Source: a virus. From it: a stretch of 64,000 nt of DNA. The stretch lies in the IMG/VR virus record IMGVR_UViG_3300033153_015063, positions 124,001 to 188,000 of that record; one strand, written 5' to 3'. Under the pieces are notes generated by a model. The model saw only the letters and a list, made by a program, of their open reading frames with translations, was not told the DNA's origin and did not search any database. Positions 8,078-16,880 of this stretch are shown piece by piece; the stretch's first letter is position 1; every line of letters begins with the position of its first letter. The position numbers and the translations under genes were made by a program.

Positions 8078-8368
8078 TCACGGGTTCGATGGTTCGTAGT
8101 ACTCACCCATTAACCACTTCTCGAACTTCTCTTTAATTTCCATAGGGAAGGTAACGCTCATCTCTCGTTTTTCACGGTCTAGAGTAGTTATCAGTCCGAA
8201 TATCTCTTTGCCGTCTATCTCTACTGAGACACCATATCCTATCTCGATAGTCGATCCGTCTCGGGGATAATCCATGACGGTATCGAATCCATCATCAATC
8301 CCAATAGATCCTTTCACTAATTTTCCAATCTGAAAGGTTCGTCCTGGGCCATAGTCATCAGACAACAT
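8078..8368 (-). CDS. Small hypothetical protein
   Basis: 96 residues from the ATG at 8368, beta-rich pattern with alternating hydrophobics (IEIGYGVSVEIDGKEIFGL), no cysteines and no recognised family. A GAGTTTAAG TATA-like box lies about 25 nt upstream. Confidence 0.5.
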   Translation of the reverse strand: MLSDDYGPGRTFQIGKLVKGSIGIDDGFDTVMDYPRDGSTIEIGYGVSVEIDGKEIFGLITTLDREKREMSVTFPMEIKEKFEKWLMGEYYEPSNP

Positions 8369-8440
8369 ATAAGTCAATAATATGAATGAGTTTAAGAAGA
8401 TTTCTCCCCGAAATAGACCTGGATCTGGACATGCGGCTTT

Positions 8441-9115
8441 TTAAAAGTGTTGTTTGCAGTTAGGACACCATAGCATTTTCCCGATCCTTTTGTAGCGGGA
8501 CCCACAGTTGCATATCATCCTGAGTTCATTTGGTGTAGTTTCACAACGACAGGTTTGATCTTTGTTACCACAAAAACCACATTTTCCTTCGAAATGGGCA
8601 AAGGGGTCGAAGCGTAATTTACTACAAGAAGGGCAGGTTTTCAGGTAACACTGGAAGAAGATACCGCAACCCAGACAACTTTCATGTTCTACCTCGACCT
8701 TTACCTCCTGCAAACTTTTGTTCAGGTCTGTCACCTGTACGCTTTTTGTCCCATGTTTTCTCCAGACCCAACCAGTGATATTCCATGTCCCTTTTTGTGG
8801 ATACAGATGAAGATAACGTCTGAAGCGGCCCGCCCTGGTAAGTGCAATGCGGCATGAACCCCCGTCCCAATACGTATGTTTGTTGTTGTTACCTATGACT
8901 TGAAAATCAATGTTACTACGAACGTCTCGTTGGGCTGGTAGATACATTCTGGACCTGTAAGTGACTTCTTCGACAGTGTACCAGCGGCTGTTGACCACCA
9001 TCGAGGTGCCTTTCACGATCCCATTCAAGCAGTAATCTTCAGTAGGGTCTAGCTCTACAAGCATGATGCCTTCCCCGGCACCATCTAATTGGCAATCTTC
9101 GGTGGGGTCTAGCAT
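8441..9115 (-). CDS. Zinc-ribbon protein, expanded paralogue of the 5015-5554 gene
   Basis: 224 residues. It begins with two DPTEDC-type repeats (LDPTEDCQLDGAGEG, LDPTEDYCLNG), then the same core as the 5015 gene (NSRWYTVEEV, FRRYLHLYPQKGTWNITGWV, SVQVTD). The C-terminal third is cysteine-rich: CLGCGIFFQC, CPSC, CGFCGNKDQTCRC and the terminal ribbon CNCGSRYKRIGKMLWCPNC then KQHF. It is under a conserved operator-promoter and its start at 9115 is consistent with a leaderless message. Confidence 0.65.
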   Translation of the reverse strand: MLDPTEDCQLDGAGEGIMLVELDPTEDYCLNGIVKGTSMVVNSRWYTVEEVTYRSRMYLPAQRDVRSNIDFQVIGNNNKHTYWDGGSCRIALTRAGRFRRYLHLYPQKGTWNITGWVWRKHGTKSVQVTDLNKSLQEVKVEVEHESCLGCGIFFQCYLKTCPSCSKLRFDPFAHFEGKCGFCGNKDQTCRCETTPNELRMICNCGSRYKRIGKMLWCPNCKQHF

Positions 9116-9137
9116 GACACTACAGTGTATTCAGCCT

Positions 9138-9177
9138 TTATATACTTTCAGGGAAATCAACCGTAAAAAGCGTAAAA
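9138..9177 (-). promoter_or_regulatory. Conserved operator-promoter, copy 3
   Basis: Plus strand: CTTTATATACTTTCAG, then AACCGTAAAAAGCGTAA. A textbook copy: BRE/TATA on the coding strand reads CTGAAAGTATATAAAG. It drives the gene starting at 9115. Confidence 0.8.
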
Positions 9178-9183
9178 GGATAA

Positions 9184-9489
9184 CTACAGAATCCTGAACA
9201 GGTCAACCCAGTTCATCACTTCGTCTCGTTGTGCATCTGGGTGGTCCTCACGGTAGTCTATTATGAGCCAGTCCCGGAACAGTTTCTTTTGGTCAGCAAT
9301 CTTACTCACTACCGATGACTCGAAGAAATCCTTTACAAGACTGAAGGTGAATTTATCGGTAGAGATGCCCTCTATAGCGAGCCACTTCTGGTAGATTGAA
9401 TAGATTTCATTCTCCTCAAGGAATCTTTTGAGAAGTGCAAGACGCATAACCTCCACATTTTCAACGTCTATCTGTAAATCTGGGTCCAT
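9184..9489 (-). CDS. Small helical hypothetical protein
   Basis: 101 residues from the ATG at 9489 (MDPDLQIDVENVEV), which is 25 nt from a TTTATAAA box; a longer frame to 9564 is less likely. Predicted all-helical, no cysteine pairs. Unknown. Confidence 0.55.
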   Translation of the reverse strand: MDPDLQIDVENVEVMRLALLKRFLEENEIYSIYQKWLAIEGISTDKFTFSLVKDFFESSVVSKIADQKKLFRDWLIIDYREDHPDAQRDEVMNWVDLFRIL

Positions 9490-9564
9490 GTAGATAAGTA
9501 ATTCAACTATGTTTATAAATTGTTCGAATCTGGGAGTGGCAGTTGGCCTCAGAACCGGAGGCAT

Positions 9565-10302
9565 CTATTCGTATCTTACCACTCTTACGAGACCTGGTTC
9601 GGCAAAGTCGAAGAAGCCAACCTCTACGGTTTTTTCTTCTATCTGCACTGTCGGGTTGACACCCTCGACTATGCCAGGTTCTGTCATTTCCTGTGACCCG
9701 AAGTTGAGATTTATCTCCATACGGTCCTCGACACGTTCCACTCTACACTCTGGTTCGATGAAGCTGGCGTCTACTACTACTTCGTCTGTCTTTCTTCTGG
9801 CAACAGGAGTAAACCAGTAGCGCCGCTTCTTCTTTTTGAATCCAAAGGCGTGGTTCTTTGCCCCAATGACATTTTTGAATATTTTCTGGACGAAGTACCT
9901 GGCGGCGTGTTTTGTAACCCTGTAGTTCCATTTCTCTGGAATACTACCAACGAGAAAGGAAGACTCGATAGCATTTCTACTGACCTTACACACCATCTCA
10001 CACATGGACTCAAATGATTCGATATCGTACCTGCTACTTCTCCTCCCGTCCTCAATCAGAACAGCATCCCCGGTATCTTTACCGGTCCTCTTTGCTATCC
10101 TCTTTGACACCGGGGCATCAGGGTCAAACTCATAGTTCCGAAACTCCATCAAGACGATGGCTGCTACATCTCCAGTAAACCCCAACATCCCTACCTCAAA
10201 GTCCGACCCCAGGTTGAACTCTGAGCAGAAGATGGCGTCAAAGAAGAGGTCCCGGTGCCGCTGGATGTTGACACCTTTCAGTTTACCTACGTTCGTGCTC
10301 AT
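9565..10302 (-). CDS. Unknown protein next to the CobT-like VWA gene
   Basis: About 245 residues from MSTNVGKLKGVNIQ. It has a basic centre (AFGFKKKKRRYWFTPVARRK) and beta-rich ends and overlaps the end of the VWA gene by 20 bp, so the two are translationally coupled and may work together. No recognised domain. Confidence 0.55.
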   Translation of the reverse strand: MSTNVGKLKGVNIQRHRDLFFDAIFCSEFNLGSDFEVGMLGFTGDVAAIVLMEFRNYEFDPDAPVSKRIAKRTGKDTGDAVLIEDGRRSSRYDIESFESMCEMVCKVSRNAIESSFLVGSIPEKWNYRVTKHAARYFVQKIFKNVIGAKNHAFGFKKKKRRYWFTPVARRKTDEVVVDASFIEPECRVERVEDRMEINLNFGSQEMTEPGIVEGVNPTVQIEEKTVEVGFFDFAEPGLVRVVRYE

Positions 10303-11896
10303 AACTACACCAATTCCGACCTTCAAAAGACCTTACCAATAACCTGGATATGTTCTTCGCTATGTGCTGGCTGTCTGTTCTCACGTACCACCTGTACCAT
10401 CTGCCCAGGTTGGCGTGGCGGTCCCCGATGGCTATGATAGGACGGTTCCTGAAGAGTTGCATGGTCCTCAACATGAACTCCCGGGGCCGTCCTGAACCAC
10501 AGGGGTGTCCGTCCGATATGATGACGAAATATTTAAGTGTTTCCGGCCGTAAGTCCAATCGGGACATCGCCAACCTGATTGATGCACCATCATCGTTGTT
10601 CCCCAGGCCGGGGGTATCACCCAATCTGAACCTGACACCACTGTAATCTTCCTCGAACCTTTTCACGAAGATGTGTTGCACGGTGTAGTTCTCTGGCAAG
10701 TCACTGGTGTACATCGCAACCTCGAAGGGTATCGAGAGTGAATGGAGTGTTTCGGAGAGTATCACGGCTGCGTCACGGCAATGTTCGGCCTTCCTGGAGC
10801 CCCTTATACCCATCGACCCCGACCGGTCCATCAACAACGAGAAGCAGATGTCATCAGGCTCCGGGTCGATCTCCTGGACAAAGACTCTTTTCTCCCCTCT
10901 AACCACCTTATGCATACGCTTGTCGTCCAGTCGACCCCTTCTTTGATACCTCTCTACCCTCAGTTTCTCGGTTTCGTAGATTATGGACTGGATAGCCTGT
11001 CTGAGATAGTTGATCCTTCGGCCCACCCTTTCCAGGCACTCCCAGAAAACATCCTCGACCCCATCAGCCGTCGACACAATATAGCGTTTTGGTCTACTGT
11101 CACCCCAGTCGATGATGTCCTCAAGATGATGTGTGTCAGTGAGAGTTTTCTCGTTGGTCAGGGTGTAGTGGCTGTTCTCACGTTCCAGTTCGTTGGATAG
11201 TTCTACACGGAGACCTTCTTTCAGCCAATCGACCATCATCATCTCAGTTGATATATCAACCTTACCAGCAAGAGCTGTGATTGATTGCTTTGTGGTTTGT
11301 TCTCTATCAACACCCCAATCTGGTATAGTCGACCTTATAAGAGTAATTATATCAGACGCATACCTTCCAACTTCCTCAGTATCATCAGCATCGAGAGATA
11401 TATCCATCAAACCTGTGATGACATCAACATTTCTTTCATCAATATATTCTCGTAGTGGACCATCATCACGTTGGTTGAGATAGATATAAATAGCAATCAG
11501 AATGGTCTCAACCAGGTCCTGTGCAGCAGTATGGACCGTAGACGCTGTCACGAGTTGAAGGAACTTGAAGTAGTCTCGGAACCCTGGATAATCATCCTGG
11601 AGTTTTTTCGAGGTTCTCTTACCTTCAAGGATAAAAGTGATTGAACGATGGAGTAGATTTTCTGGTAACTCGTCTGGCTTCGTGAAGAGTAGTTGAGAAC
11701 ATAGTTGTAGATTGATGGCCTTCTGGGCCGCCAATCTGTAGAGACTATGTTCGATGTCGAAGGGTTTCTTCTCGATGTAGACCCTCCCATCCTCGACGTA
11801 GCTACCTTCATCAGACCAGACGTATTCTAATCTTTCTCTGGTCACCATCTGACCAATGATTTTCATGGTGTGTAACCTCTGCTCCTCTACCTTCAT
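10283..11896 (-). CDS. CobT-like VWA-domain protein
   Basis: About 537 residues from MKVEEQRLHTMKIIG. The N-terminal 340 residues are helical; the C-terminal ~180 form a von Willebrand A domain with the metal-ion site motif LLMDRSGSMG (near residue 357), followed by FVIISDGHPCGSG. The layout resembles the CobT family, whose members pair with MoxR-type AAA+ ATPases as chelatase- or chaperone-like complexes. A MoxR protein is encoded 10 kb away (21684) and a second VWA protein, Ro60, at 48573. The natural substrate is unknown. The shorter start avoids an unlikely upstream lysine-rich segment. Confidence 0.75.
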   Translation of the reverse strand: MKVEEQRLHTMKIIGQMVTRERLEYVWSDEGSYVEDGRVYIEKKPFDIEHSLYRLAAQKAINLQLCSQLLFTKPDELPENLLHRSITFILEGKRTSKKLQDDYPGFRDYFKFLQLVTASTVHTAAQDLVETILIAIYIYLNQRDDGPLREYIDERNVDVITGLMDISLDADDTEEVGRYASDIITLIRSTIPDWGVDREQTTKQSITALAGKVDISTEMMMVDWLKEGLRVELSNELERENSHYTLTNEKTLTDTHHLEDIIDWGDSRPKRYIVSTADGVEDVFWECLERVGRRINYLRQAIQSIIYETEKLRVERYQRRGRLDDKRMHKVVRGEKRVFVQEIDPEPDDICFSLLMDRSGSMGIRGSRKAEHCRDAAVILSETLHSLSIPFEVAMYTSDLPENYTVQHIFVKRFEEDYSGVRFRLGDTPGLGNNDDGASIRLAMSRLDLRPETLKYFVIISDGHPCGSGRPREFMLRTMQLFRNRPIIAIGDRHANLGRWYRWYVRTDSQHIAKNISRLLVRSFEGRNWCSYEHERR

Positions 11897-11972
11897 TTTT
11901 TCACACTCTTTTCTACCTTTATTAACCACTTCCTTCCACTATTACATTATGAAAAGCATTCTCACCTTATGA

Positions 11973-12257
11973 TTATTTTATCTTCTGCAACTTTTTCAGT
12001 TGCTTTCGTTCTCTTCTGGTATAGTGGGGACCCTGCCGTTTTCTTCTCCATCCCCTGATATTATAATATCGTCCGATAGTTCTTCTATTACCACGTGCCT
12101 TGATTTGTTGTTCCTTATTATGATAGTTATCAAACATAGGAGTGTGTCTGTTAAACCCATTTTTCGGTCTTGGGTATCTCTTACAAAGGCGACATTGTGA
12201 GTATATGCTGACATCACCCAGGTGGACACATCCTCGGCAACTTCTCCTTTTTGTCAT
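11973..12257 (-). CDS. Small basic zinc-binding protein
   Basis: 94 residues: CRGCVHLG and CRLCKRY form a Cys4 site near the N-terminus; the rest is strongly basic (RRKRQ, RRERKQLKKLQKIK), suggesting nucleic-acid binding. Its ATG overlaps the upstream stop (ATGA), so it is translationally coupled. Confidence 0.55.
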   Translation of the reverse strand: MTKRRSCRGCVHLGDVSIYSQCRLCKRYPRPKNGFNRHTPMFDNYHNKEQQIKARGNRRTIGRYYNIRGWRRKRQGPHYTRRERKQLKKLQKIK

Positions 12258-12514
12258 TCGTTACTCCTTTCATACTCTTCAACAGTTTTGCCAGATTTCT
12301 TCCAGTTAATATAATCCTCACAATCCTTACAGTTCGGCGGCCCTCTCATACTATCTACTGAACCACCACAGACTTCTCCAATTATCTTACAAATATAGTA
12401 AGTGTGTTTTGTATATATGAGCTTGAAACTTTTTCCATCCTTCTTTTCCATCTTTTTCTTTGTAGTTGAAATCTCTTCTGTAGTTGTTACAAATCCTTCT
12501 GTCATCATCCTCAC
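12254..12514 (-). CDS. Small hypothetical protein with four cysteines
   Basis: About 84-86 residues; GTG at 12514 overlaps the upstream stop (GTGA), an ATG at 12508 is possible. C-terminal CKIIGEVCGG and CKDCEDY could bind zinc. Unknown. Confidence 0.5.
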   Translation of the reverse strand: MRMMTEGFVTTTEEISTTKKKMEKKDGKSFKLIYTKHTYYICKIIGEVCGGSVDSMRGPPNCKDCEDYINWKKSGKTVEEYERSNE

Positions 12515-12780
12515 TCACCTTCTCTCTCGACAATCTCTCGTCGGTAACTGAACACCACTTTCTTTTCTTCCTCGCTCCAGACATACGATCTCAGTACATA
12601 GCAGAGATTCGGGAAGTAGGCTTGTTGGAGTCGTTTCTTCGCCAGGTTCTTGGCATCATGCAGCCGTTCTCTACTGATGTCATCAAAAGCGTAGACGCCG
12701 GATGGTTCACCCTTCACCTTTATCCATGCCTCATTGGGCACATCAGCAACCGTGAACACGTGAAGGATGACCTTGCACAT
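12511..12780 (-). CDS. Small hypothetical protein
   Basis: 89 residues from ATG at 12780, preceded by GGAGTGAAAGTA (ribosome site). No recognised domain; part of the 13.0-11.9 kb operon of overlapping small genes. Confidence 0.5.
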   Translation of the reverse strand: MCKVILHVFTVADVPNEAWIKVKGEPSGVYAFDDISRERLHDAKNLAKKRLQQAYFPNLCYVLRSYVWSEEEKKVVFSYRREIVEREGE

Positions 12781-12785
12781 TACTT

Positions 12786-13043
12786 TCACTCCTTTGGCCA
12801 CCGACCCTCAGGGCCACCAACCTGTTTGTTCTTGAGATAGTATCGTGCTTCCGTGTCACCCTCTATTGCCTGTATCATAAAGAAGCAGTTGGTAAACTCC
12901 AGGTCTTCATACGACCAGAATCTTGTCTTAACAGAGATAGATTCTCCGAAGAACAAGAAGTTGTGAGCGAGCAGGAAGTCTTTTCCTTCCGTCCGCTCCG
13001 ATATCACACGCACTATCCCTTTTACTTCCCTGAAGATACACAT
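12786..13043 (-). CDS. Small hypothetical protein
   Basis: 85 residues starting MCIFREVKGIVRV, with GGGAGTGAA before the ATG. Beta-rich pattern; no family recognised. Confidence 0.5.
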   Translation of the reverse strand: MCIFREVKGIVRVISERTEGKDFLLAHNFLFFGESISVKTRFWSYEDLEFTNCFFMIQAIEGDTEARYYLKNKQVGGPEGRWPKE

Positions 13044-13082
13044 TTCACTCCCTCATCTCATTTGTTTCGTTCATAAACACAC

Positions 13083-13787
13083 CTATGTATGCCAATCTGG
13101 TCCCAATCGCTCTTTAGTACTCTCGACAACTTTGTTCAATGACTCTTTGACAGACAACGGCCATCCAGCACTCTTATATCCATCTTTACAGGTTTCATCA
13201 CAGAAAGCCATCTTGCCATCGGGGAGAGCCACATCAGGAACGTCTGAGTAGAACTCTGCTCTGGTCATTATGATAGGGTCCAGGGCGATGGTATTGCAGT
13301 ACGAACACTTGACATCTTTCTCGGTTATCAAGCTCTCGTCAACTGTCAGACCGAAGTACTCAACGGTAGATATCATTGGCAGACCCGCCTTTTTTCTCAG
13401 GTCGTCGATACCACTCAGACCCACTGATGTAACCCGCCAGTGATACCACCACTCATAGTTGGTTCGTTCTGCCAGTTTGTTTGGCCCGCCCTCTCCCCAG
13501 CAAAGTCCTTCACAGAACTTCCGGGCCTTCTCCCAATACCCAACAATCCGAGCGGGGTTCCAACCTTCGGATGCCTCTGATAGGTTGCCTGGTTGACCGA
13601 GCACACAGTCATAATGGGCAACAGTCTCACCCTGGCTGTCTCGGAGAGAGAAGTGCTGGAGACCTTCGATTTGCTTATCCCAATCGTGGTGTTCAAGATT
13701 GAAATTGGGTTCAAATACCGCCTCGATCCCATCGTCAAACTCGACAACTACACATCTGTGCTTGCTCGCTTTAATCGGTTCTACCAT
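13083..13787 (-). CDS. Cys-rich protein, paralogue of the 14546-15181 gene
   Basis: 234 residues from MVEPIKASKHRC (GGGAGTG upstream); a longer frame to 13928 runs through the neighbouring gene and is rejected. The N-terminal 120 residues match the 14546 gene closely (VEFDDGIEAVFEP, GWNPARIVGYWEKAR, LCWGEGG, YHWRVTSVGLSGIDDL). The C-terminal halves differ: here CSYCNTIALDPI, then CDETCKDGYKSAGWP, a treble-clef-like zinc site. It seems to be a shared domain joined to different zinc modules. Confidence 0.6.
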   Translation of the reverse strand: MVEPIKASKHRCVVVEFDDGIEAVFEPNFNLEHHDWDKQIEGLQHFSLRDSQGETVAHYDCVLGQPGNLSEASEGWNPARIVGYWEKARKFCEGLCWGEGGPNKLAERTNYEWWYHWRVTSVGLSGIDDLRKKAGLPMISTVEYFGLTVDESLITEKDVKCSYCNTIALDPIIMTRAEFYSDVPDVALPDGKMAFCDETCKDGYKSAGWPLSVKESLNKVVESTKERLGPDWHT

Positions 13788-13794
13788 AGGGTTT

Positions 13795-14199
13795 TCACAC
13801 TCCCTCCTTCTCCCGCTCTTCCCATATCCTGATACCTTCTCGAAGGCGGGCCAGCAGCCAGGCGTTGATGTTGCAGGTCTCGTACTTCTCTGGGACGTTG
13901 ACTGGGAGATAGTCCTTTGCCCAACCATACGCTTCTTCGGTGGTCCAACCAGGCGTCAGGTCATCGTGTATGTCGACACTGTAGATGTGCCTGTCTGGTA
14001 TGATGGTGAGTTTCCTACCGTCTCGTGTTGGCACGTTTCCGACCACAACCTTCGTCTTGTTGTGTCTGACTACCGTTGCCTTGGCTCCATCACAGTACTT
14101 TGGCACGATTCGGTTGTTTCCGTAGCACTTTAAGGTGATACGAGTTCCAACTGGCGGTTTTGTCACACCATATAATTCCTTGTACTCGTTCCACTTCAT
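13795..14199 (-). CDS. Unknown protein
   Basis: 134 residues from MKWNEYKELYGV. Beta-rich N-terminal half (TRITLKCYGNNRIVPKYCDG), helical C-terminal half. Its 3' end overlaps the ribosome site of the next gene. No family recognised. Confidence 0.5.
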   Translation of the reverse strand: MKWNEYKELYGVTKPPVGTRITLKCYGNNRIVPKYCDGAKATVVRHNKTKVVVGNVPTRDGRKLTIIPDRHIYSVDIHDDLTPGWTTEEAYGWAKDYLPVNVPEKYETCNINAWLLARLREGIRIWEEREKEGV

Positions 14200-14221
14200 T
14201 TGTCTTTCCCCACACTTCTCT

Positions 14222-14545
14222 TTACTCTGGACTCTCTCCGTTATTCTCCATCTGTCGCTGGTGCCGTGAAGCACTTCCCAACTCTAATATTTCGTAGTCG
14301 ATGTTTATATCTGAAAGAGAATAATTATTTGTATGACTCATTATTATCCATCCACTCTCATCAGATTTATTGGTGTCTTTGAAAGCTTGTGCTTCAACTA
14401 TAATCTCAACATTTTCGTCCCAATCTATGTTTGAGTGGTCTGGTCTGATTGACTCAATTACTGAATCACAAAACTTTCGGATTTCAGAGAGTGGAATACT
14501 CACTGTGATAGATAAACGTTCCTCATTATCATCGACAAAAACCAT
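14222..14545 (-). CDS. Small acidic hypothetical protein
   Basis: 107 residues, start adjacent to the upstream stop at 14546. Alternating hydrophobic pattern; no recognised domain. Confidence 0.45.
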   Translation of the reverse strand: MVFVDDNEERLSITVSIPLSEIRKFCDSVIESIRPDHSNIDWDENVEIIVEAQAFKDTNKSDESGWIIMSHTNNYSLSDINIDYEILELGSASRHQRQMENNGESPE

Positions 14546-15181
14546 CTACTTCTCCTCCCTCTTTACTTCTCCCTTTTTACACTTCTCTACATGTTTGTCG
14601 AGCTCTCTGTGGCATACGAAACAAAAGGCCTTGCTACATACTGGGCATTGGCGGACCTCACCACACGTATCGCCACAGTTGTCACAGGTCGGGTATCTTA
14701 TTGGGTTATCAAACATGAAAGGGCGGTAGTCCACCTCGGCATCACTCTCACTTCGAGTGTTATTCTCTTTTGCTTCCTCCTGAGATATTGCCTGTAGTGA
14801 CAGGTCGTCGATACCACTCAGACCCACTGATGTAACCCGCCAGTGATACCACCACCTCATATTAGGTTGTTTGTCAAGCTCCAGGCCGCCTTCACCCCAA
14901 CAGAGATGGGCAACAAAATCCCGGGCCGCCTCCCAGTAATCAACAATACGAACGGGGGTCCAGCCCTCCCCAGCCTCTACAAGTTGGCCTGGTTTGTGGA
15001 GCTGACAGTCATATCGGACGACGGTACCGCCCTCTTTGTTTCGGAGGGAGAAGCGTTGTAGCCCCGCAACACGTTCTCTGTAATGAATCTCCAGGTAGGG
15101 TTCGAACACCGCTTCGATCCCATCGTCGAATTTGACAGTGACGACTTTTCCTGTTGTTCTGGTCGCTTCGATAGGTATCAT
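14546..15181 (-). CDS. Zinc-finger protein, paralogue of the 13083-13787 gene
   Basis: 211 residues. Residues 1-125 are the shared domain (VKFDDGIEAVFEP, GWTPVRIVDYWEAARD, LCWGEGG, YHWRVTSVGLSGIDDL). The C-terminus is a B-box/RING-like cysteine cluster, CDNCGDTCGEVRQCPVC, CFVCHRELDKHVEKC, that could bind two zinc ions. Function unknown; the tandem arrangement with its paralogue suggests local duplication and module exchange. Confidence 0.6.
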   Translation of the reverse strand: MIPIEATRTTGKVVTVKFDDGIEAVFEPYLEIHYRERVAGLQRFSLRNKEGGTVVRYDCQLHKPGQLVEAGEGWTPVRIVDYWEAARDFVAHLCWGEGGLELDKQPNMRWWYHWRVTSVGLSGIDDLSLQAISQEEAKENNTRSESDAEVDYRPFMFDNPIRYPTCDNCGDTCGEVRQCPVCSKAFCFVCHRELDKHVEKCKKGEVKREEK

Positions 15182-15206
15182 CAGTTTTCCTCCTCTAACT
15201 CATCTT

Positions 15207-15644
15207 TTATGGATAGTAAGGAACATCAATGGTTCGGGACGTTGGTCTCAGATGATAGTGTCTCTTACATGTTGGACACCAGAAACACCTACCAACTTCT
15301 TTACCAAATTCTCCACACGTTGGACAGGCACGTGCGTTGTAAAGTTCCTCGATTCTGGGAGATATCTCAAATATCTTATCTTTTATCTCCTCAAACTCAT
15401 CGAAGGTCAGAAAGCATCGGCTCTTGGCCTGGTATTGCATTGGTGCTGGGATACCACCAATACCGGACCTTTTTCTACCGTGTTGGATAAGAGCAGATAC
15501 ACCAGCACTTCCGAGCCAACCTACTCCCCACACTTCTTTATCACATTGTGGGCAATTGAATCCTCTTGGGTATAGATCATTCATTTCTACACCCTGGTAT
15601 CTCGGTCCACAACTTTCCATCCAGTTCTGCCTTCGTGCCTTCAT
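15207..15644 (-). CDS. Double zinc-ribbon protein
   Basis: 145 residues. FNCPQCDKEVWGVGW near the N-terminus and CPTCGEFGKEVGRCFWCPTC then KRHY near the C-terminus. The second ribbon belongs to the CPxCG..GKxxFCPxCKxH type repeated throughout this window. It ends DVPYYP, similar to the RVPYYP end of the 43083 gene. Confidence 0.55.
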   Translation of the reverse strand: MKARRQNWMESCGPRYQGVEMNDLYPRGFNCPQCDKEVWGVGWLGSAGVSALIQHGRKRSGIGGIPAPMQYQAKSRCFLTFDEFEEIKDKIFEISPRIEELYNARACPTCGEFGKEVGRCFWCPTCKRHYHLRPTSRTIDVPYYP

Positions 15645-15702
15645 CCATCATCCTTTCTCCGTCCTCTGGGTCCAGAAAATAATTCTCTTCACTTGGCATC
15701 AT
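15577..15702 (-). CDS. 41-residue small protein related to the N-terminus of the 16730 gene
   Basis: ATG at 15702 overlaps the upstream stop (ATGA) and has GAGGTGAA before it. The product starts MMPSEENYFLDPEDGERMMD, matching MVQSENYFLDEEGEWMDD of the gene at 16188-16730. It overlaps the start of the 15207-15644 frame. The similarity argues that it is translated. Confidence 0.45.
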   Translation of the reverse strand: MMPSEENYFLDPEDGERMMDEGTKAELDGKLWTEIPGCRNE

Positions 15703-16169
15703 TTCACCTCTACTGATTTGTCGATATAGATGACCTTGGTTACTGCCTCGTTCTTCAACTGCTCTCTGAAGGCGAGAACGCTGTCGGAGTGGTTGATAAC
15801 AACTACCTGTGGATTTCTGGTCAGGAGGTCGAAATCATCCCAGATGTCACAGAGTCGTTGAACGAGCTTGCCATCCTCCTGATAGGCATTGATGTAGAAC
15901 AGGAGCCTGACCCTCTCCTCCTGATAGGTCAGGGCAGCTCGAAGCATCCCGGTCTCTTCCAACTTCTCGATGAGAGCCTTGGCTGGTTTCTTCCACTGAA
16001 TCTCATCACACTTGAAGGTGAGTTCTTTGATTGACAACAGTTCCTTCAGGTCGGGCATGTTTTTGAGAAGGGCCATTAATATGGGGCAGTTTTTGTGAGG
16101 TGGTATTGATGCCTCATACTTCTTGCACTCCCAACATGGGAACTCCCTGGTCTTCTCGTTCATAAACAT
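15699..16169 (-). CDS. Unknown protein with N-terminal cysteine pair
   Basis: About 156 residues from MFMNEKTREFPCWECK (GGTGAG upstream; a GTG at 16178 is possible). CWECKKYEASIPPHKNCP is a possible zinc site; the rest is alpha/beta (QVVVINHSDSVLAFREQL). Unknown. Confidence 0.5.
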   Translation of the reverse strand: MFMNEKTREFPCWECKKYEASIPPHKNCPILMALLKNMPDLKELLSIKELTFKCDEIQWKKPAKALIEKLEETGMLRAALTYQEERVRLLFYINAYQEDGKLVQRLCDIWDDFDLLTRNPQVVVINHSDSVLAFREQLKNEAVTKVIYIDKSVEVK

Positions 16170-16187
16170 CTCACTCACCTATGTATG

Positions 16188-16730
16188 TCAATCTTCTCCC
16201 ATTCTCTCTTTACGCCACTCGTCGGCGTCCTTTTTTCCCCACTTGTGGCGGAGCCGGTCATACTCCGCCTTCTCTCGCCGTTCCGCTAGCTCCCTTTCCT
16301 TCTTTCGCTCCAGCTCTTCTGCTGCTTTGGCTCGCTCAACAGCCTCAATCTTTTGCTGTTTACCCATCTCCAAAGCAGGTGTGACTATCTCCTGAACGTA
16401 TTTATTCTCACCTCCAATGTAGTAGATACTCTCCCTCTGGTTGTAGTCGTCCAGGCGGATATCACCGACACTTACACCATCTACGAGGAATATAATTTCA
16501 TCATATTCCTCTTTGAAAGCCTCAGCAAGGAACTCGGTGGCCTCGTCCTTCTGGTTGGTGCATAGCCAGGTGAACTTAGATGGACCTCTGCCCATCTCAC
16601 ACCCCCTACAGTAATCTGTCCAGTCGGGGTTATAGGCAAAGATGGAGAAAACCTTTCCAGGAGTCTCCATCTCCTCATCATCCATCCATTCCCCTTCCTC
16701 ATCGAGAAAGTAGTTTTCACTCTGTACCAT
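16188..16730 (-). CDS. Coiled-coil protein
   Basis: 180 residues. Globular first 120 residues with CRGCEMGRG, then a long basic-acidic coiled coil (residues ~125-170, ERAKAAEELERKKERELAER). GGAG precedes the ATG. No family recognised. Confidence 0.55.
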   Translation of the reverse strand: MVQSENYFLDEEGEWMDDEEMETPGKVFSIFAYNPDWTDYCRGCEMGRGPSKFTWLCTNQKDEATEFLAEAFKEEYDEIIFLVDGVSVGDIRLDDYNQRESIYYIGGENKYVQEIVTPALEMGKQQKIEAVERAKAAEELERKKERELAERREKAEYDRLRHKWGKKDADEWRKERMGED

Positions 16731-16754
16731 TTCATATCTCCAGTGATTTGTCGA

Positions 16755-16880
16755 TTAACCTCTGTACTTCTTCCCTTTACTTCCCTCGTGGTCTCGGTGA
16801 TGTTCATCATCGTTGTAATGGTCACCATCTAGAACGGCTGCCTTTGCATAGGTGGGCTTACCCTTGATGACGAACCGCAT
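16755..16880 (-). CDS. 41-residue basic small protein
   Basis: ATG at 16880 overlaps the upstream stop (TGATG). The product starts MRFVIKGKPTYAKAAVLDGD and has a His/Asp/Lys-rich end. It fills the gap between two operon genes without any other explanation. Confidence 0.45.
   Translation of the reverse strand: MRFVIKGKPTYAKAAVLDGDHYNDDEHHRDHEGSKGKKYRG

Noticed and set aside
13787-13928. N-terminal extension of the 13083 gene to 13928
   Set aside because: The extension is Ser/Arg-rich shadow of the neighbouring 13795-14199 gene; a ribosome site and paralogue alignment support the start at 13787.
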